Positions 22,037 to 31,908 of a stretch of 64,000 bases of DNA are shown piece after piece; position 1 is the first letter of the stretch, and each line of letters opens with the position of its first letter. Made by a program: the position numbers and the translations under genes. The notes below the pieces were generated by a model. The model ran no database searches, was not told the origin of the DNA, and saw only the letters and a program-made list of their open reading frames with translations. Location of the stretch: contig NC_012587.1 in NCBI RefSeq assembly GCF_000018545.1, positions 1,240,001-1,304,000 of the forward strand, read 5' to 3'. This DNA is from Sinorhizobium fredii NGR234. Its GTDB lineage: Bacteria; Pseudomonadota; Alphaproteobacteria; Rhizobiales; Rhizobiaceae.

Positions 22037-22351
22037 ATGGCCTGGTTCACTCTGCTTCTCGCCGGACTTCTCGAAATCGGCTGGGCAATCGGCCTCAAAT
22101 ATACCGACGGATTTACGCGGCTGACGCCGACCGTGCTCACGGTCGGATCGATGATCCTGAGCGTGGTCCTGCTTGGAATCGCAGTGCGTTCGCTGCCGCT
22201 CGGCACGGCCTATGCCGTCTGGACCGGCATCGGCACGATCGGCACCGTCATCCTCGGCATTGTTCTCTTCGCCGAGCCCGCGACAGCCGTTCGGCTCGGC
22301 TGCATCGGCCTGATCGTCGCCGGCATTGCCGGTCTCAAGCTCGCCGCCTGA
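22037..22351 (+). CDS. sugE: SugE/Gdx-type small multidrug resistance protein, guanidinium exporter
   Basis: This 104-residue, four-helix SMR protein starts [20 protein letters not shown], with the conserved membrane glutamate (residue 13) that couples proton import to substrate export. The ATG at 22037 follows AAGGAG by 6 nt; a TTG 15 nt upstream overlaps that site and is rejected. The guanidine-II riboswitch directly upstream indicates guanidinium as the physiological substrate, as in the Gdx subtype. A shared terminator separates it from the convergent ATP12 gene. Confidence 0.94.
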   Translation: MAWFTLLLAGLLEIGWAIGLKYTDGFTRLTPTVLTVGSMILSVVLLGIAVRSLPLGTAYAVWTGIGTIGTVILGIVLFAEPATAVRLGCIGLIVAGIAGLKLAA

Positions 22352-22362
22352 CGCATAGTAAG

Positions 22363-22390
22363 GCGCCTGCCGCTACGGCAGGCGCTCTTA
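22363..22390. terminator. Terminator shared by sugE and the convergent ATP12 gene
   Basis: A perfect 10-bp stem, GCGCCTGCCG (22363-22372) and CGGCAGGCGC (22376-22385), with a CTA loop is followed by TCTTAT. It lies between the two converging genes and overlaps the end of the minus-strand gene by a few bases. Confidence 0.7.
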
Positions 22391-23170
22391 TCTCAGTGCG
22401 TCGAGCACGGCGGTGGCCGCCTGCATTTCCTGCCAGCGCTTCTCGCGCCGTTGGAAGGCCTCCTCGTCGGTGCCCCAATGGTCGATCTGCCAGTCCTCGT
22501 CGACATGGGCGGCCGACCATGCGTCTTCCGCCGAGAGCCGGCCCATGCCGAAGGCCAACGCGAGCAGGGCCGATCCAGTCAGTGTGGTGATCGTGTGCAG
22601 GCAGGCGAGGCCGAGCGGCGTTGCAAAGGCGCGCAGGCCTTCGGCATAGGCGGAAATCGCCTCGCGCGGCTGTTCCTGGTGAATGACACCCTCGACAAGG
22701 ATGAATCGGGCGCCAAGCGATTGGGCCGCCCAATCGATAACCGGATTCCAGATGGCGTTCTGCCGTTCCACCAGCCCGGCCGGGCTGTCGGCGCGATAGC
22801 AGAGTAGGTCGCTGCCGGTGAAACGCAGGATGTCGTCGAAGACGGCGCGCTGGTCGAGCGCCACGCCGTCAAGGGCGGTGTTGACGAGGCGGGTCAGCGG
22901 CATGGCCGATGGATCGATGATCTCGGCCTGTGCATCCCACTCGGCGGCCAGCAGCTCTGCAAGCTTGCGTGTGGGGACGGCGAGCGGCCGTTTTGCGGGC
23001 GTGCGGACGGACCGGCCGTCGAGAAGGACGGCGTGGCCGCCGCCTTCTGCCGGGGCGACGCCGACAGTCTTGTAGAAACGTTTCGCCAACGGCTTCTGCA
23101 TCTGGATCTGCGCTCGGCGCACCGGATCTTCGTGGCTGAGGTTGCTCAAGTCGTCGCGAATATCAGGCAT
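22388..23170 (-). CDS. ATP12-family F1-ATPase assembly chaperone
   Basis: This 260-residue protein starts MPDIRDDLSNLSHEDPVRRAQ. It matches the ATP12 family (alphaproteobacterial homologues of the mitochondrial factor that helps assemble the F1 alpha subunit), with motifs KRFYKTV, LLDGRSVRTPAKRPL and DLLCYRAD near the middle. The ATG overlaps the end of the preceding HAD gene by 8 nt, indicating coupling. A longer reading frame upstream lies entirely within the HAD gene and is rejected. Confidence 0.88.
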   Translation of the reverse strand: MPDIRDDLSNLSHEDPVRRAQIQMQKPLAKRFYKTVGVAPAEGGGHAVLLDGRSVRTPAKRPLAVPTRKLAELLAAEWDAQAEIIDPSAMPLTRLVNTALDGVALDQRAVFDDILRFTGSDLLCYRADSPAGLVERQNAIWNPVIDWAAQSLGARFILVEGVIHQEQPREAISAYAEGLRAFATPLGLACLHTITTLTGSALLALAFGMGRLSAEDAWSAAHVDEDWQIDHWGTDEEAFQRREKRWQEMQAATAVLDALR

Positions 23171-23828
23171 GGTTCGCTTCCATCCATTCGATGATGTCTG
23201 CCGGCACCCGGGCAATGTGATCGGCGCCGGCCTCGACCAGTTCCGGAACGCTGGCATAACCCCAGGCGACCCCGAGGGCACCGGCGCCAGCCGCCTTTGC
23301 CATCTGCATATCGTAAATCGCGTCGCCGATCACAATGGTGTCCTTCGGGTCGACGCCTGCCTCGACGCAGCACTCCATCACCATGGCCGGATGCGGCTTC
23401 GAGGGACAGTCGTCCGCAGTCCGCGAGACGAAGAACAGCTTGTCGAAACCGTGGGTCGCGGCGATGTGCCGGAGGCCCTGCCTCGACTTTCCGGTCACCG
23501 CGCCGATCAACACTTCGTCGCGGGCGGCCAAGACTTGCATCATCTCGGCAATGCCCGGAAACAGCGCTTCCTGGAAGACCCGTTCACCGCGAACCGTGCT
23601 GAAGATCGACTTGTAATGTGTCGTCATCGCCGTGGCGCGGTCGTCGACGTGAAGCTGGCCCAGCAACCGGGCAATCGCGATGTCGAGCGTCAGCCCGATG
23701 ATCGACCTCGTCGCCCCCGCCTCGGGCCGGCGAAGCTCGAAAGCATCGAAGGTGCGGCTCATCACCTCATGGATGAGGCCGGCGCTGTCGACCAGCGTTC
23801 CGTCGCAATCGAAGAGCACCAGCTTCAT
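23163..23828 (-). CDS. HAD-superfamily hydrolase, phosphoglycolate phosphatase-like
   Basis: This 221-residue protein starts MKLVLFDCDGTLVDS, carrying the HAD nucleophile motif DxDGT (Asp8, Asp10). Later motifs are VTGKSRQGL (motif II Thr), KPHPAM (motif III Lys) and VIGDAIYDMQMA (motif IV). The cap domain is of the Gph/beta-phosphoglucomutase type. The substrate cannot be told from sequence. It begins inside the stop codon of the pseudouridine synthase gene (TGATG), forming a three-gene coupled set. Confidence 0.88.
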   Translation of the reverse strand: MKLVLFDCDGTLVDSAGLIHEVMSRTFDAFELRRPEAGATRSIIGLTLDIAIARLLGQLHVDDRATAMTTHYKSIFSTVRGERVFQEALFPGIAEMMQVLAARDEVLIGAVTGKSRQGLRHIAATHGFDKLFFVSRTADDCPSKPHPAMVMECCVEAGVDPKDTIVIGDAIYDMQMAKAAGAGALGVAWGYASVPELVEAGADHIARVPADIIEWMEANHA

Positions 23829-24820
23829 CAATCGTCCTCGCCGGCGGCGCTCTCGTCCAGGCCGAGCAGGTTCCAGCTCTGCACCATATGCGGGGGAAGG
23901 GGCGCCGTGACCTTCAGCCGGCCACCGTTCGGATGCGGAATATCGATACAGCGGGCATGCAGGTGCAGCCGGTTCTGGATGCCGCCGGGAAAGGTCCAGT
24001 TGACGTCCGCCTCGAAATATTTCGGGTCGCCGATGATCGGATGGCCGATATGGGCGGCGTGGACGCGCAGTTGATGGGTGCGGCCGGTATAGGGTTCCAT
24101 TTCCAGCCAGGCGAGGTTCTGGCCGGCCTGCTCGACGATCCGGTAATAGGAGATGGCGTGGTCGGCGCCGTCGTCGCCGTGCTTGGCGATCCGCATCCGG
24201 TCGCCGTCCGGCGTCTGCTCCTTGACCAGCCAGGTAGAGATACGGTCCTCGCGTTTGCGCGGCACGCCCTTGACCAGCGACCAGTAAATCTTCCTCGTAT
24301 CGCGTTCGCGAAAGGCGGCCGTCAATTGCTGAGCCGCGCCGCGCGTCCGCGCGATGACCAGCACGCCGGACGTATCGCGGTCCAGCCGATGCACGAGGCG
24401 CGGCTTCTCGCCCTTCTGGCTCGTCCAGGCCTCGAGCATCTTGTCGATGTGCCGGCTGACGCCGGAGCCGCCCTGCACGGCGAGGCCGGCAGGCTTGTTG
24501 AGCACGATGACCTTGGCGTCTTCATGCAGCACCATGCGCGACAGGAGATCTCCATCGGAGGAATGGCGGAGATCCCGCCCGCCGATCGGGCCGGTTTTCG
24601 TGTCTTTCGCGTCGACGCCAAGCGGCGGTACGCGGATCGTCTGGCCGGGCTGCACGCGCGTGTCGGATTTCGCCCGCGCGCCGTCGACGCGGATCTGGCC
24701 GGAACGCAACAGCTTCTGCAGCGGGCCGAATCCCAAGCCTGGATAATGCACCTTGAACCAGCGGTCGAGGCGCATGCCCGCCTCGTCGCCATCCACCTGC
24801 CTGTGTTCTATGCCTGCCAT
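23828..24820 (-). CDS. RluC/RluD-family 23S rRNA pseudouridine synthase
   Basis: This 330-residue protein has an N-terminal S4 RNA-binding domain (about residues 12-75) and the RluA-family catalytic domain. The catalytic aspartate lies in HRLDRDTSGVLV (about residue 147), and RTHQLRVHAAHIGHPIIGD is the conserved later motif. It most resembles RluC (uridines 955, 2504, 2580 in Escherichia coli numbering), but the exact targets are inferred. Confidence 0.88.
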   Translation of the reverse strand: MAGIEHRQVDGDEAGMRLDRWFKVHYPGLGFGPLQKLLRSGQIRVDGARAKSDTRVQPGQTIRVPPLGVDAKDTKTGPIGGRDLRHSSDGDLLSRMVLHEDAKVIVLNKPAGLAVQGGSGVSRHIDKMLEAWTSQKGEKPRLVHRLDRDTSGVLVIARTRGAAQQLTAAFRERDTRKIYWSLVKGVPRKREDRISTWLVKEQTPDGDRMRIAKHGDDGADHAISYYRIVEQAGQNLAWLEMEPYTGRTHQLRVHAAHIGHPIIGDPKYFEADVNWTFPGGIQNRLHLHARCIDIPHPNGGRLKVTAPLPPHMVQSWNLLGLDESAAGEDD

Positions 24821-24856
24821 CTGCCGCGATCCGCTTCGAGTTCTTCAATGGGTGGC

Positions 24857-25133
24857 TTTAGAGCCTTTCCTGGTTAAATTGAACCATTCTGTTGGCTCAA
24901 GCGGAGTGGAATGTTTGCTCGGCTGGCGCGCGGCGTAGCCAACGCATACGGCCAAGCCAGCCGAGCAAACAGGCCGCCCGCTTCAGCCAACCCGAAGGGC
25001 CGGGCATCTTTCCGCCAGGTTCAGAGGTGATCGCCTCGGCCGTACCTTCGGGTACGACCTTCGACAATCGCCTCTGCCCTGGCGAAAACCTGCTCCGGCA
25101 GAATGGTTCAATTTATCCAGGAAAGGCTCTAAA
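24857..25133. repeat. 277-bp MITE-like element with 35-bp terminal inverted repeats
   Basis: The ends (24857-24891 and 25099-25133) are inverted copies with one mismatch. Inside are two large cruciform-forming units. The left one pairs GTTTGCTCGGCTGGC (24913-24927) perfectly with 24956-24970. The right one pairs CGCCAGG/CCTGGCG and CAGAGG/CCTCTG and encloses CGTACC-TTCG-GGTACG (25041-25056), a UUCG tetraloop hairpin. It has no coding capacity and no visible target duplication. It fills most of the gap between the pseudouridine synthase gene and the DUF1883 gene. Confidence 0.8.
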
Positions 25134-25272
25134 CCATTGCGGCCATCAGGACCAGTCCGGCGAAGACTGCGGGGCTCAAAAGAACGACGAAGTGGGAAAG
25201 GCCAACACTTTTCGTTAAGCGCCCACCGCTACTGTCGTAGCGATGTCTTATATATGGCCCGGTCGGACGGCG

Positions 25273-25584
25273 ATGGCGAAGCAAGCCCTGAACTACACGC
25301 ATTACGATCTGAAGGCCCAAAGGGCCGGCACACGGATCGAGATCACGCTATCGGCCGTTGCCAATGTTCGCCTGATGACCGATGTCAACTTCACGCGCTA
25401 CACGGAAACGCTGAAGCACCAGTTCTTCGGCGGCGTGGCGCGGAAGTCGCCACTGCGGATGACGATCCCCGAGACGGCGCACTGGCATCTGGTAATCGAC
25501 ACCGAAGGCCATCACGGCCTCGCGGATTCGAGCGTGCGTGTGATCGAGTCTGCCGGCCAGCCACGGTTCCAGCCGGCCTCCTGA
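25273..25584 (+). CDS. DUF1883-domain protein
   Basis: This protein of about 103 residues starts MAKQALNYTHYDLKAQRAGT. The sequence LNYTHYDLKAQRAGTRIEITLSA and the later VIDTEGHHGLADSSVRVI region match the DUF1883 family, whose function is unknown; relatives are sometimes fused to TIR domains, but this one is not. An ATG 30 nt upstream is possible; neither start has a strong ribosome-binding site. It converges with fghA. Confidence 0.8.
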   Translation: MAKQALNYTHYDLKAQRAGTRIEITLSAVANVRLMTDVNFTRYTETLKHQFFGGVARKSPLRMTIPETAHWHLVIDTEGHHGLADSSVRVIESAGQPRFQPAS

Positions 25585-25597
25585 CGGGAAGGCAGGC

Positions 25598-26431
25598 TCA
25601 GCCGAGCCTCTCGGCGTGCCACTTCAGGTGATCGTCCATGAAGGTCGAGATGAAATAGTAGGAATGGTCGTAGCGCTCGTGCATGCGAAGCGTCAGGCCG
25701 ATGCCGGTGTCCTTCACCGCCTCTTCGAAGAGCCACGGCCGCAATCCGTTCTCAAGGAAGCCGTCCGCCTTGCCCTGGTCGATCAGGAATTCCGGAAAGC
25801 GGGCGCCGTCCTCGACGAGCGCACAGGCGTCGTATTTTCGCCAGGCGGCCTTGTCGACGCCGAGATATTTCTCGAAGGCGCCGACCGACCAGTCGGCGGA
25901 CGAGGGGGCGACGATCGGCGCAAAGGCCGAGCAACTCCTGAAGCGCTCAGGGTTCTTGAGCGCGACGGTCATGGCGCCATGGCCGCCCATCGAATGGCCG
26001 AAGATGCCCTGCCGGTCCATGTCGACGCGGAAATGCTCGCGGACAAGCGCAGGCAGTTCCTCGGTGATGTAGCTGTACATCCGATAGTGTTCCGCCCAGG
26101 GTTCCTGCGTCGCATCGAGGTAGAAGCCGGCGCCCTTGCCCATCTGCCAGTTGGCCAGCTCGTCCGCCACATCCGCCCCGCGCGGACTGGTGTCAGGGCA
26201 GACGACGATCAGGCCGAGCTCGGCGGCCATGCGGCGATATTCGCCCTTTTCCATGACGTTCGCGTGGGTGCAGGTGAGGCCGGAGAGATACCAGACCACC
26301 GGGCGAGGCTCGCGGGTCGCCTGCGGCGGCACATAGACGGCGAAAGTCATTTCGCCCTTGCAGGCCTTGGAGTCATGCGCGAAGACGCCCTGCATGCCGC
26401 CAAAGGCGGTGTTCTGCGAGATGACTTTCAT
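25598..26431 (-). CDS. fghA: S-formylglutathione hydrolase
   Basis: This 277-residue esterase-D-type alpha/beta hydrolase has nucleophile Ser147 in GHSMGGHGAM, Asp223 and His256 in HERYDHSYYF as the likely triad. It hydrolyses S-formylglutathione to formate and glutathione, the step after FrmA in glutathione-dependent formaldehyde oxidation. Its ATG overlaps the DUF1345 stop by 4 nt, and frmA lies upstream on the same strand, so the group is probably one detoxification operon. Confidence 0.95.
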   Translation of the reverse strand: MKVISQNTAFGGMQGVFAHDSKACKGEMTFAVYVPPQATREPRPVVWYLSGLTCTHANVMEKGEYRRMAAELGLIVVCPDTSPRGADVADELANWQMGKGAGFYLDATQEPWAEHYRMYSYITEELPALVREHFRVDMDRQGIFGHSMGGHGAMTVALKNPERFRSCSAFAPIVAPSSADWSVGAFEKYLGVDKAAWRKYDACALVEDGARFPEFLIDQGKADGFLENGLRPWLFEEAVKDTGIGLTLRMHERYDHSYYFISTFMDDHLKWHAERLG

Positions 26432-27108
26432 TGAATGCTCCCTGGAAGTGACGGAGTGCCGCCGGCAAGCTGGACCGCGGCATTGACCGCGGCTGCGACG
26501 AGCACCGTGTTGAAGAAGAACGAGACGACCGCATGCATCAAGTTGACGCGCCGCATCGCCGTTGTGGTGATGGCAACGTCGGAGGTCTGCGCGGTCATGC
26601 CGATGACGAAGGCGAAATAGAGAAAATCATAGCCGCCGGGTGCTTCCGTCTCAGGAAAGGCCAGCCCACGCGAGGCGGGATCGCTGCCGTCGGCGCGGCG
26701 GTTCGCGAGCCAGTAGAGATGCGCATAGTGCAGCGCCGCCATCGTATGGACGGTTGCCCATCCGAGCGTGACCGAGGCGAAGGCGAGGGTCAATTCGACC
26801 GCACTGCCGTCGCCGGCGCGATTGAGCGCTGCGAACAGCGCCACCAGCGATACGGCGGCCGCCAAAAGCGTCACCAGAAAGATGATCGGCTCCGGTTCAC
26901 CCGTATCGCGCGCATTTGCCTCGAGATAATGTCCGGTGAGTTTCGGCAGCCGGAAGGCCGTGATTGTCAGGTATATGCAAAAGAAGACGATGGCGGCGAT
27001 CTCTATCGCCTCCTCGCGAAACAATACATGCCCGACCGGCGCACTGAGAAGGGCACCGGCAAGCGCCAGGTAGAATGGCCAATGCCTCAGCCGGGTCTTC
27101 GATGTCAT
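26428..27108 (-). CDS. DUF1345 membrane protein
   Basis: This 226-residue protein starts MTSKTRLRHWPFYLALAG and has about six hydrophobic segments. The DYFLYFA-like stretch (GGYDFLYFAFVIGMTAQTSD) and the VRRVN-like RRVNLMHAVVSFFFN match DUF1345. The function is unknown. It lies between a YaiI-like gene and fghA and overlaps fghA by 4 nt, so it is co-expressed with formaldehyde oxidation genes. The frame is open further upstream, but those residues fall within the upstream gene. Confidence 0.8.
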   Translation of the reverse strand: MTSKTRLRHWPFYLALAGALLSAPVGHVLFREEAIEIAAIVFFCIYLTITAFRLPKLTGHYLEANARDTGEPEPIIFLVTLLAAAVSLVALFAALNRAGDGSAVELTLAFASVTLGWATVHTMAALHYAHLYWLANRRADGSDPASRGLAFPETEAPGGYDFLYFAFVIGMTAQTSDVAITTTAMRRVNLMHAVVSFFFNTVLVAAAVNAAVQLAGGTPSLPGSIQ

Positions 27109-27136
27109 TCGCCGCTCACGCCGTTGTTCCCGCGCT

Positions 27137-27577
27137 TCACCTTTTGACCTGACGGCAGAGCCGGTCAAGCGTTTCGAGGAAAGCGGAGCGGTCTCGTCCG
27201 GTAAAGGAGGCGTTGTAGCCCTTGCTTTCGCCCGTCTCCCGCAACTGCGCGCCGAGATCCCGCATCGCCGAAGCGAGCCCGATATTCGCCTTGTCGAAGA
27301 CCCGGCCGGTCGGCCCGGTGACGAGTGCACCCGTGGCGACGCAGCGCCCGGCAAGCGGGACGTCGGCGGTGACGACGATATCGCCTTCGCGGGCATGCTC
27401 GGCGATCCAATTGTCCGCGGCGTCGAAGCCCGCCGAGACGATGACATTGTGGACCATCGGGTCACGCGACGGCCGCAGCCCCGAATTGGCGACGAAGGTG
27501 ACTTCGAAGCCGTGGCGTTCGGCCACCTTGAGGATTTCCGCCTTCACCGGGCAGGCATCGGCATCGACATAGATCAT
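27137..27577 (-). CDS. YaiI/YqxD-family protein (DUF188)
   Basis: This 146-residue protein starts MIYVDADACPVKAEILKVAERH, the diagnostic DADACPVK motif of UPF0178/DUF188, a PIN-like fold. Later motifs GDIVVTADVPLAGRCV and KANIGLASAMRDL agree. The biochemical role is unknown; the fold suggests a nuclease, but that is inference. A start 45 nt upstream lacks family support. It lies 66 nt after frmA. Confidence 0.88.
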   Translation of the reverse strand: MIYVDADACPVKAEILKVAERHGFEVTFVANSGLRPSRDPMVHNVIVSAGFDAADNWIAEHAREGDIVVTADVPLAGRCVATGALVTGPTGRVFDKANIGLASAMRDLGAQLRETGESKGYNASFTGRDRSAFLETLDRLCRQVKR

Positions 27578-27643
27578 CGGCAATTCCCGGCAGAACGGAA
27601 AGCGCCGGAACTGATCCGGCACCCCGATACTTTCGTTGTGATT

Positions 27644-28771
<1,128 letters not shown>

Positions 28772-28865
28772 TGTTCTTCTCCCTCGAAAATCGCAACTGT
28801 TCGGCGATCGCACTGCATTCGTCAATACAACGACATGCGACGCGCGTAAGCTGAAAATACATGAC

Positions 28866-29261
28866 TTATCGGATATTTTCCTCGATCCGTTCCAACTCGC
28901 TCTCAAGCGCCGCGATCGCTTCTCCGGTTTGTTCGTGCAGTCTTTTGACGAGTTCGAGTTGCTCGCGAAGCGCGGTATGCGAATGGGATGGCCCTTCGTC
29001 GGGGGCACGGCCGATTCCGGTAATCAGCCAGGCTGGCGTGACACCGAGCACGCTGGCGAGCATGAAGAGCCTGTTCGTGCGCGGCTCGGCACGGTCGCGC
29101 TCCCAGGCGGATATGGTCTCGCCGCGCACGCCGACCCTGACCGCCAGTTCCTTGATCGATAGTTTTGCCGCGTCGCGCGCTCTCCAGATACGGCCGCCCA
29201 GCGTGTCGCCGTCTCCCGTCTGACGCAGGCGCGCGATCACGGTTTCGGTGGATAAGCGCAT
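28866..29261 (-). CDS. XRE-family transcriptional regulator
   Basis: This 131-residue protein has a helix-turn-helix domain (about residues 22-78), with LSIKELAVRVGVRGETISAWERDRA-type helices, and a C-terminal helix rich in glutamate and leucine (about 95-131) that could form a coiled coil. It has no sensor domain. It lies 94 bp upstream of frmA on the same strand, so control of formaldehyde oxidation is a reasonable inference. A 15-bp tandem repeat lies 34 bp upstream of its start. Confidence 0.85.
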   Translation of the reverse strand: MRLSTETVIARLRQTGDGDTLGGRIWRARDAAKLSIKELAVRVGVRGETISAWERDRAEPRTNRLFMLASVLGVTPAWLITGIGRAPDEGPSHSHTALREQLELVKRLHEQTGEAIAALESELERIEENIR

Positions 29262-29294
29262 GGCTCGCTCTCCTCTTCACCTGACATCTTCGAT

Positions 29295-29324
29295 GGCCCG
29301 CACGGTGCCGGCCCGCACGGTGCC
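29295..29324. repeat. Tandem 15-bp repeat upstream of the XRE regulator
   Basis: GGCCCGCACGGTGCC occurs twice head to tail (29295-29309 and 29310-29324), a perfect duplication 34 bp before the regulator start. XRE proteins often autoregulate through repeated sites, so this could be an operator. Confidence 0.5.
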
Positions 29325-29511
29325 GGAATGCCCTTGCGGGGCGAAGGTGAGCCGAGCTTATCGGCATTCGCACTCGGGCGGAGCACTCCGAAGCGTCATA
29401 AACGCAGCCAAAAGCGGCTCGTTCGCTTCATTGACGATTGTGCTCGGCCCGGCGTTGAAACGGCGATGAAACAGGCTAGGTTCAGGACCGAACTCCAGCT
29501 TCGGATTGGGA

Positions 29512-30449
29512 ATGACCGTGAACGGAATAGTACAGACGGCTGCCGTCCAGCGTAGCGCAGTGATGCAGGGCGTGACGATCATGCTGTTCGCCATGATCAT
29601 CCTGCCCTGCATGGATGCGATCGCGAAATACATGGCGGTCCAGAGGGCATGTCGCCCGGCCAGGTGACCTTCTACCGCTTCTTCTTTCAGCTCGTCTCGA
29701 TCGTTCCGTTGCTGCTGACGGCGGGCGGATTGCGGGCGATCTATCCGAAGCGGCTTTGGCCGAACCTGCTGCGCGGCGTGCTGCTTGCCGCGGCCGCCCT
29801 GCTGTTCTTCGTTTCCGTAAAATACATGCCGCTCGCCGACGCATTCGCGATCTATTTCGTCGAGCCTTTCATCCTGACATGCCTTTCGGCACTGATCCTG
29901 CGCGAAAAAGTCGGCTGGCGTCGGTGGACCGCCATTGCCGTTGGATTTGGCGGTGCAATGATCGTCATTCAGCCGAGCTTTGCCATATTCGGCCTGACGG
30001 CACTGCTGCCGATGGCCTGCGCTTTCCTATTCGCCTGCTATCTCTTCCTCAACCGCGCGGTGGGCAGCGCCGATTCGCCGCTTGCCATGCAGACGATCGC
30101 CGGAATTGGCGGCACGCTCTTCATGGTGGGCGTCATCGCGATCGGCAACGGGTTCGGAGCCGTCGATTTCGAGCCGTCGTTGCCGCGATCGCCGCTGGGC
30201 TGGATCCTCGTGATCGCCTTAGGGACGATATCGAGCTACGGCCATCTCCTCGTCGTCAAGGCCTTCCGCCTGGCGCCTTTGTCGCTGCTGGCGCCGTTCC
30301 ATTATTTCGAGATCGTTTCCGCGACGGCGCTCGGCTACCTGGTTTTCGGTGACTTTCCGACACCCTCCAGATGGCTCGGCATCGCCGTCATCGTCGGCTC
30401 CGGATTGTTCATCATCTGGCGAGAGCGAGGAAAGCGGAGGCCGGATTAG
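29512..30449 (+). pseudogene. EamA/DMT-family transporter with an apparent frameshift
   Basis: The main frame (ATG 29649 to 30449, 266 residues) is an EamA transporter with about nine membrane segments starting SPGQVTFYRFFFQLVSIVPL. The missing first segment is encoded just upstream in another frame: from ATG 29512, residues MQGVTIMLFAMIILPCMDAIAKYMAVQ run directly up to the break. The two frames join if one base is added near 29643-29645, giving about 312 residues, the usual family length. It may be a real one-base deletion, a sequencing error, or a shortened protein started at 29649. The substrate is unknown. Confidence 0.7.
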
Positions 30450-30460
30450 CGCGCTTCCCG

Positions 30461-31186
30461 TTATTCCCGCAGGCTCTCGGTGCGCGTCGGCCCGAAAACC
30501 GTCTCGAACGCATCCCTGATCCGGATATCGACGTCGGACATCATTACCGGCAGGCCCAGGTCGACGAGGCTGGTCACGCCATAGTCCCGGATGCCGCAGG
30601 GAACGATGCCCTCGAAATGATCGAGATCCGGATCGACATTCAGCGAGAAGCCGTGGAAGCTGACCCATCTGCGCAGCCGGATGCCGATGGCGGCGACCTT
30701 GTCCTCGGCCATTGATCCATCGATGAGCGGCGGCTTTTCCGGGCGGCGCACCCAGACGCCGACCCGGTCCTCGCGGCGCTCGCCCTTGATGTTCATCGAA
30801 TCAAGCGTTGCGATGACAACACTTTCGAGGGCGGCGACGAAGCCGCGAACGTCTTGGCGGCGGCGCTTCAGGTCGAGCATGACATAGACGACCCGCTGTC
30901 CGGGACCGTGATAGGTGTATTCGCCGCCACGGCCGGTGGCAAACACCGGAAAGCGTCCGGGCATCACCAGGTCGGTCTCGTTCGCGCTCGTCCCGGCCGT
31001 GTAGAGGGGCGGGTGCTCGACCAGCCAGACCAGCTCGTCCGCGGTGCCGTCCGCAATAGCGGCGGCCTCCCGCTCCATCGTCTCGACCGCCTGTGGATAA
31101 TCGACGAGGGAAGGGGCGATGCGCCAGCGCACCGGCGACGACCCCGGTGCTGCAAACATGGTCTGGCTGAGGTTCTCACGCTGCAT
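30461..31186 (-). CDS. lipB: Octanoyl-[acyl carrier protein]:protein N-octanoyltransferase
   Basis: This protein of about 241 residues moves octanoyl groups from ACP to lipoyl domains, the first step of lipoate synthesis. Motifs are the [11 protein letters not shown] region, [13 protein letters not shown], the lysine in [19 protein letters not shown] and the catalytic cysteine in GIVPCGI. Start choice is uncertain between 31186 and 31159 because neither has a strong ribosome-binding site. It converges with the EamA gene. Confidence 0.93.
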   Translation of the reverse strand: MQRENLSQTMFAAPGSSPVRWRIAPSLVDYPQAVETMEREAAAIADGTADELVWLVEHPPLYTAGTSANETDLVMPGRFPVFATGRGGEYTYHGPGQRVVYVMLDLKRRRQDVRGFVAALESVVIATLDSMNIKGERREDRVGVWVRRPEKPPLIDGSMAEDKVAAIGIRLRRWVSFHGFSLNVDPDLDHFEGIVPCGIRDYGVTSLVDLGLPVMMSDVDIRIRDAFETVFGPTRTESLRE

Positions 31187-31318
31187 GAAAAGCCTGCATT
31201 GATGATTTTTCCCGGCCCGTACATGGGGCCGCGCGCGGCAAGAGTCCAGCGTTTCCAGCACCTCGCGAAAGGGGCGTGGAAATAGTTCCGTTTCCCGTCA
31301 AATTTCTGTCGTCATACC

Positions 31319-31347
31319 CTTGTGCACCCCGAATCCTTTTGCTACAT
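31319..31347 (+). promoter_or_regulatory. Housekeeping-type promoter for tRNA-Leu
   Basis: CTTGTG (31319-31324), a 17-nt spacer and CTACAT (31342-31347) fit the rhizobial RpoD pattern CTTGAC-N17-CTATAT with two and one mismatches. The likely transcript start near 31354 is about 30 nt before the mature tRNA. Confidence 0.6.
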
Positions 31348-31382
31348 GCAGCCCCGCCGACGCAATCGGCACCTACCACGAT

Positions 31383-31467
31383 GCGGTCGTGGCGGAATTG
31401 GTAGACGCGCAGCGTTGAGGTCGCTGTGGGGCAACCCGTGGAAGTTCGAGTCTTCTCGACCGCACCA
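31383..31467 (+). tRNA. tRNA-Leu (anticodon GAG)
   Basis: The 7-bp acceptor stem GCGGTCG/CGACCGC (31383-31389 and 31457-31463) is followed by discriminator A and an encoded CCA (31465-31467). The anticodon stem CAGCG/CGCTG closes the loop TTGAGGT, so the anticodon is GAG at 31417-31419. The variable arm is long (TGGGGCAACCCGT), as expected of tRNA-Leu, and the T loop is TTCGAGT. Confidence 0.97.
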
Positions 31468-31482
31468 TCAAGTTTAAAAGGA

Positions 31483-31513
31483 CCCCGTAACCTGATGGTT
31501 GAACGGGGTTTTT
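31483..31513 (+). terminator. Terminator after tRNA-Leu
   Basis: CCCCGT (31483-31488) pairs with ACGGGG (31503-31508), with an inner AACC/GGTT helix, and TTTTT follows at 31509-31513. Confidence 0.85.
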
Positions 31514-31700
31514 ATTTATCAGGCGTCGGCGCGTCGGCGTTCCGGTAAGCTTGGCCCTTCAGGTCGTCGCGGCTCTCTCTCGTCCATATGGGCGTCGCTT
31601 CCCCCCCGGACTCGTTAGAGAGTGCCCGGCTAGGCTACTCACGATGTCACCGTCTCTACACAACATTGTTTACCGCTAAATTCGTGAAATCGTAAAAAAA

Positions 31701-31723
31701 AAGTCGGCGAAAGGCCGGCTTTT
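31701..31723. terminator. Unassigned bidirectional terminator
   Basis: AAGTCGGC (31701-31708) pairs with GCCGGCTT (31714-31721, one G-U pair) around a GAAAG loop. TTTT follows on the plus strand, and a run of nine A residues precedes it, so it could work both ways. No gene ends here; the 533-nt stretch between tRNA-Leu and prkA contains no convincing ORF, so a small RNA is possible. Confidence 0.6.
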
Positions 31724-31908
31724 GGTTATGCTCTTATTGTCATGACGGATTCGCGAGAAGCGCCGGCATGACGGGGTGACAGAGCGACGAGTCTTGCGGA
31801 ATGGCGTTCTCAATCCTTGATGAGGCGCCGATCGATCGGTCCCGAACTGATGTGCGGATGTCGTCGTGAGCTGCTGCTTCGGCATCCGCTTGCAGTGCCG
31901 GTTAAGAA

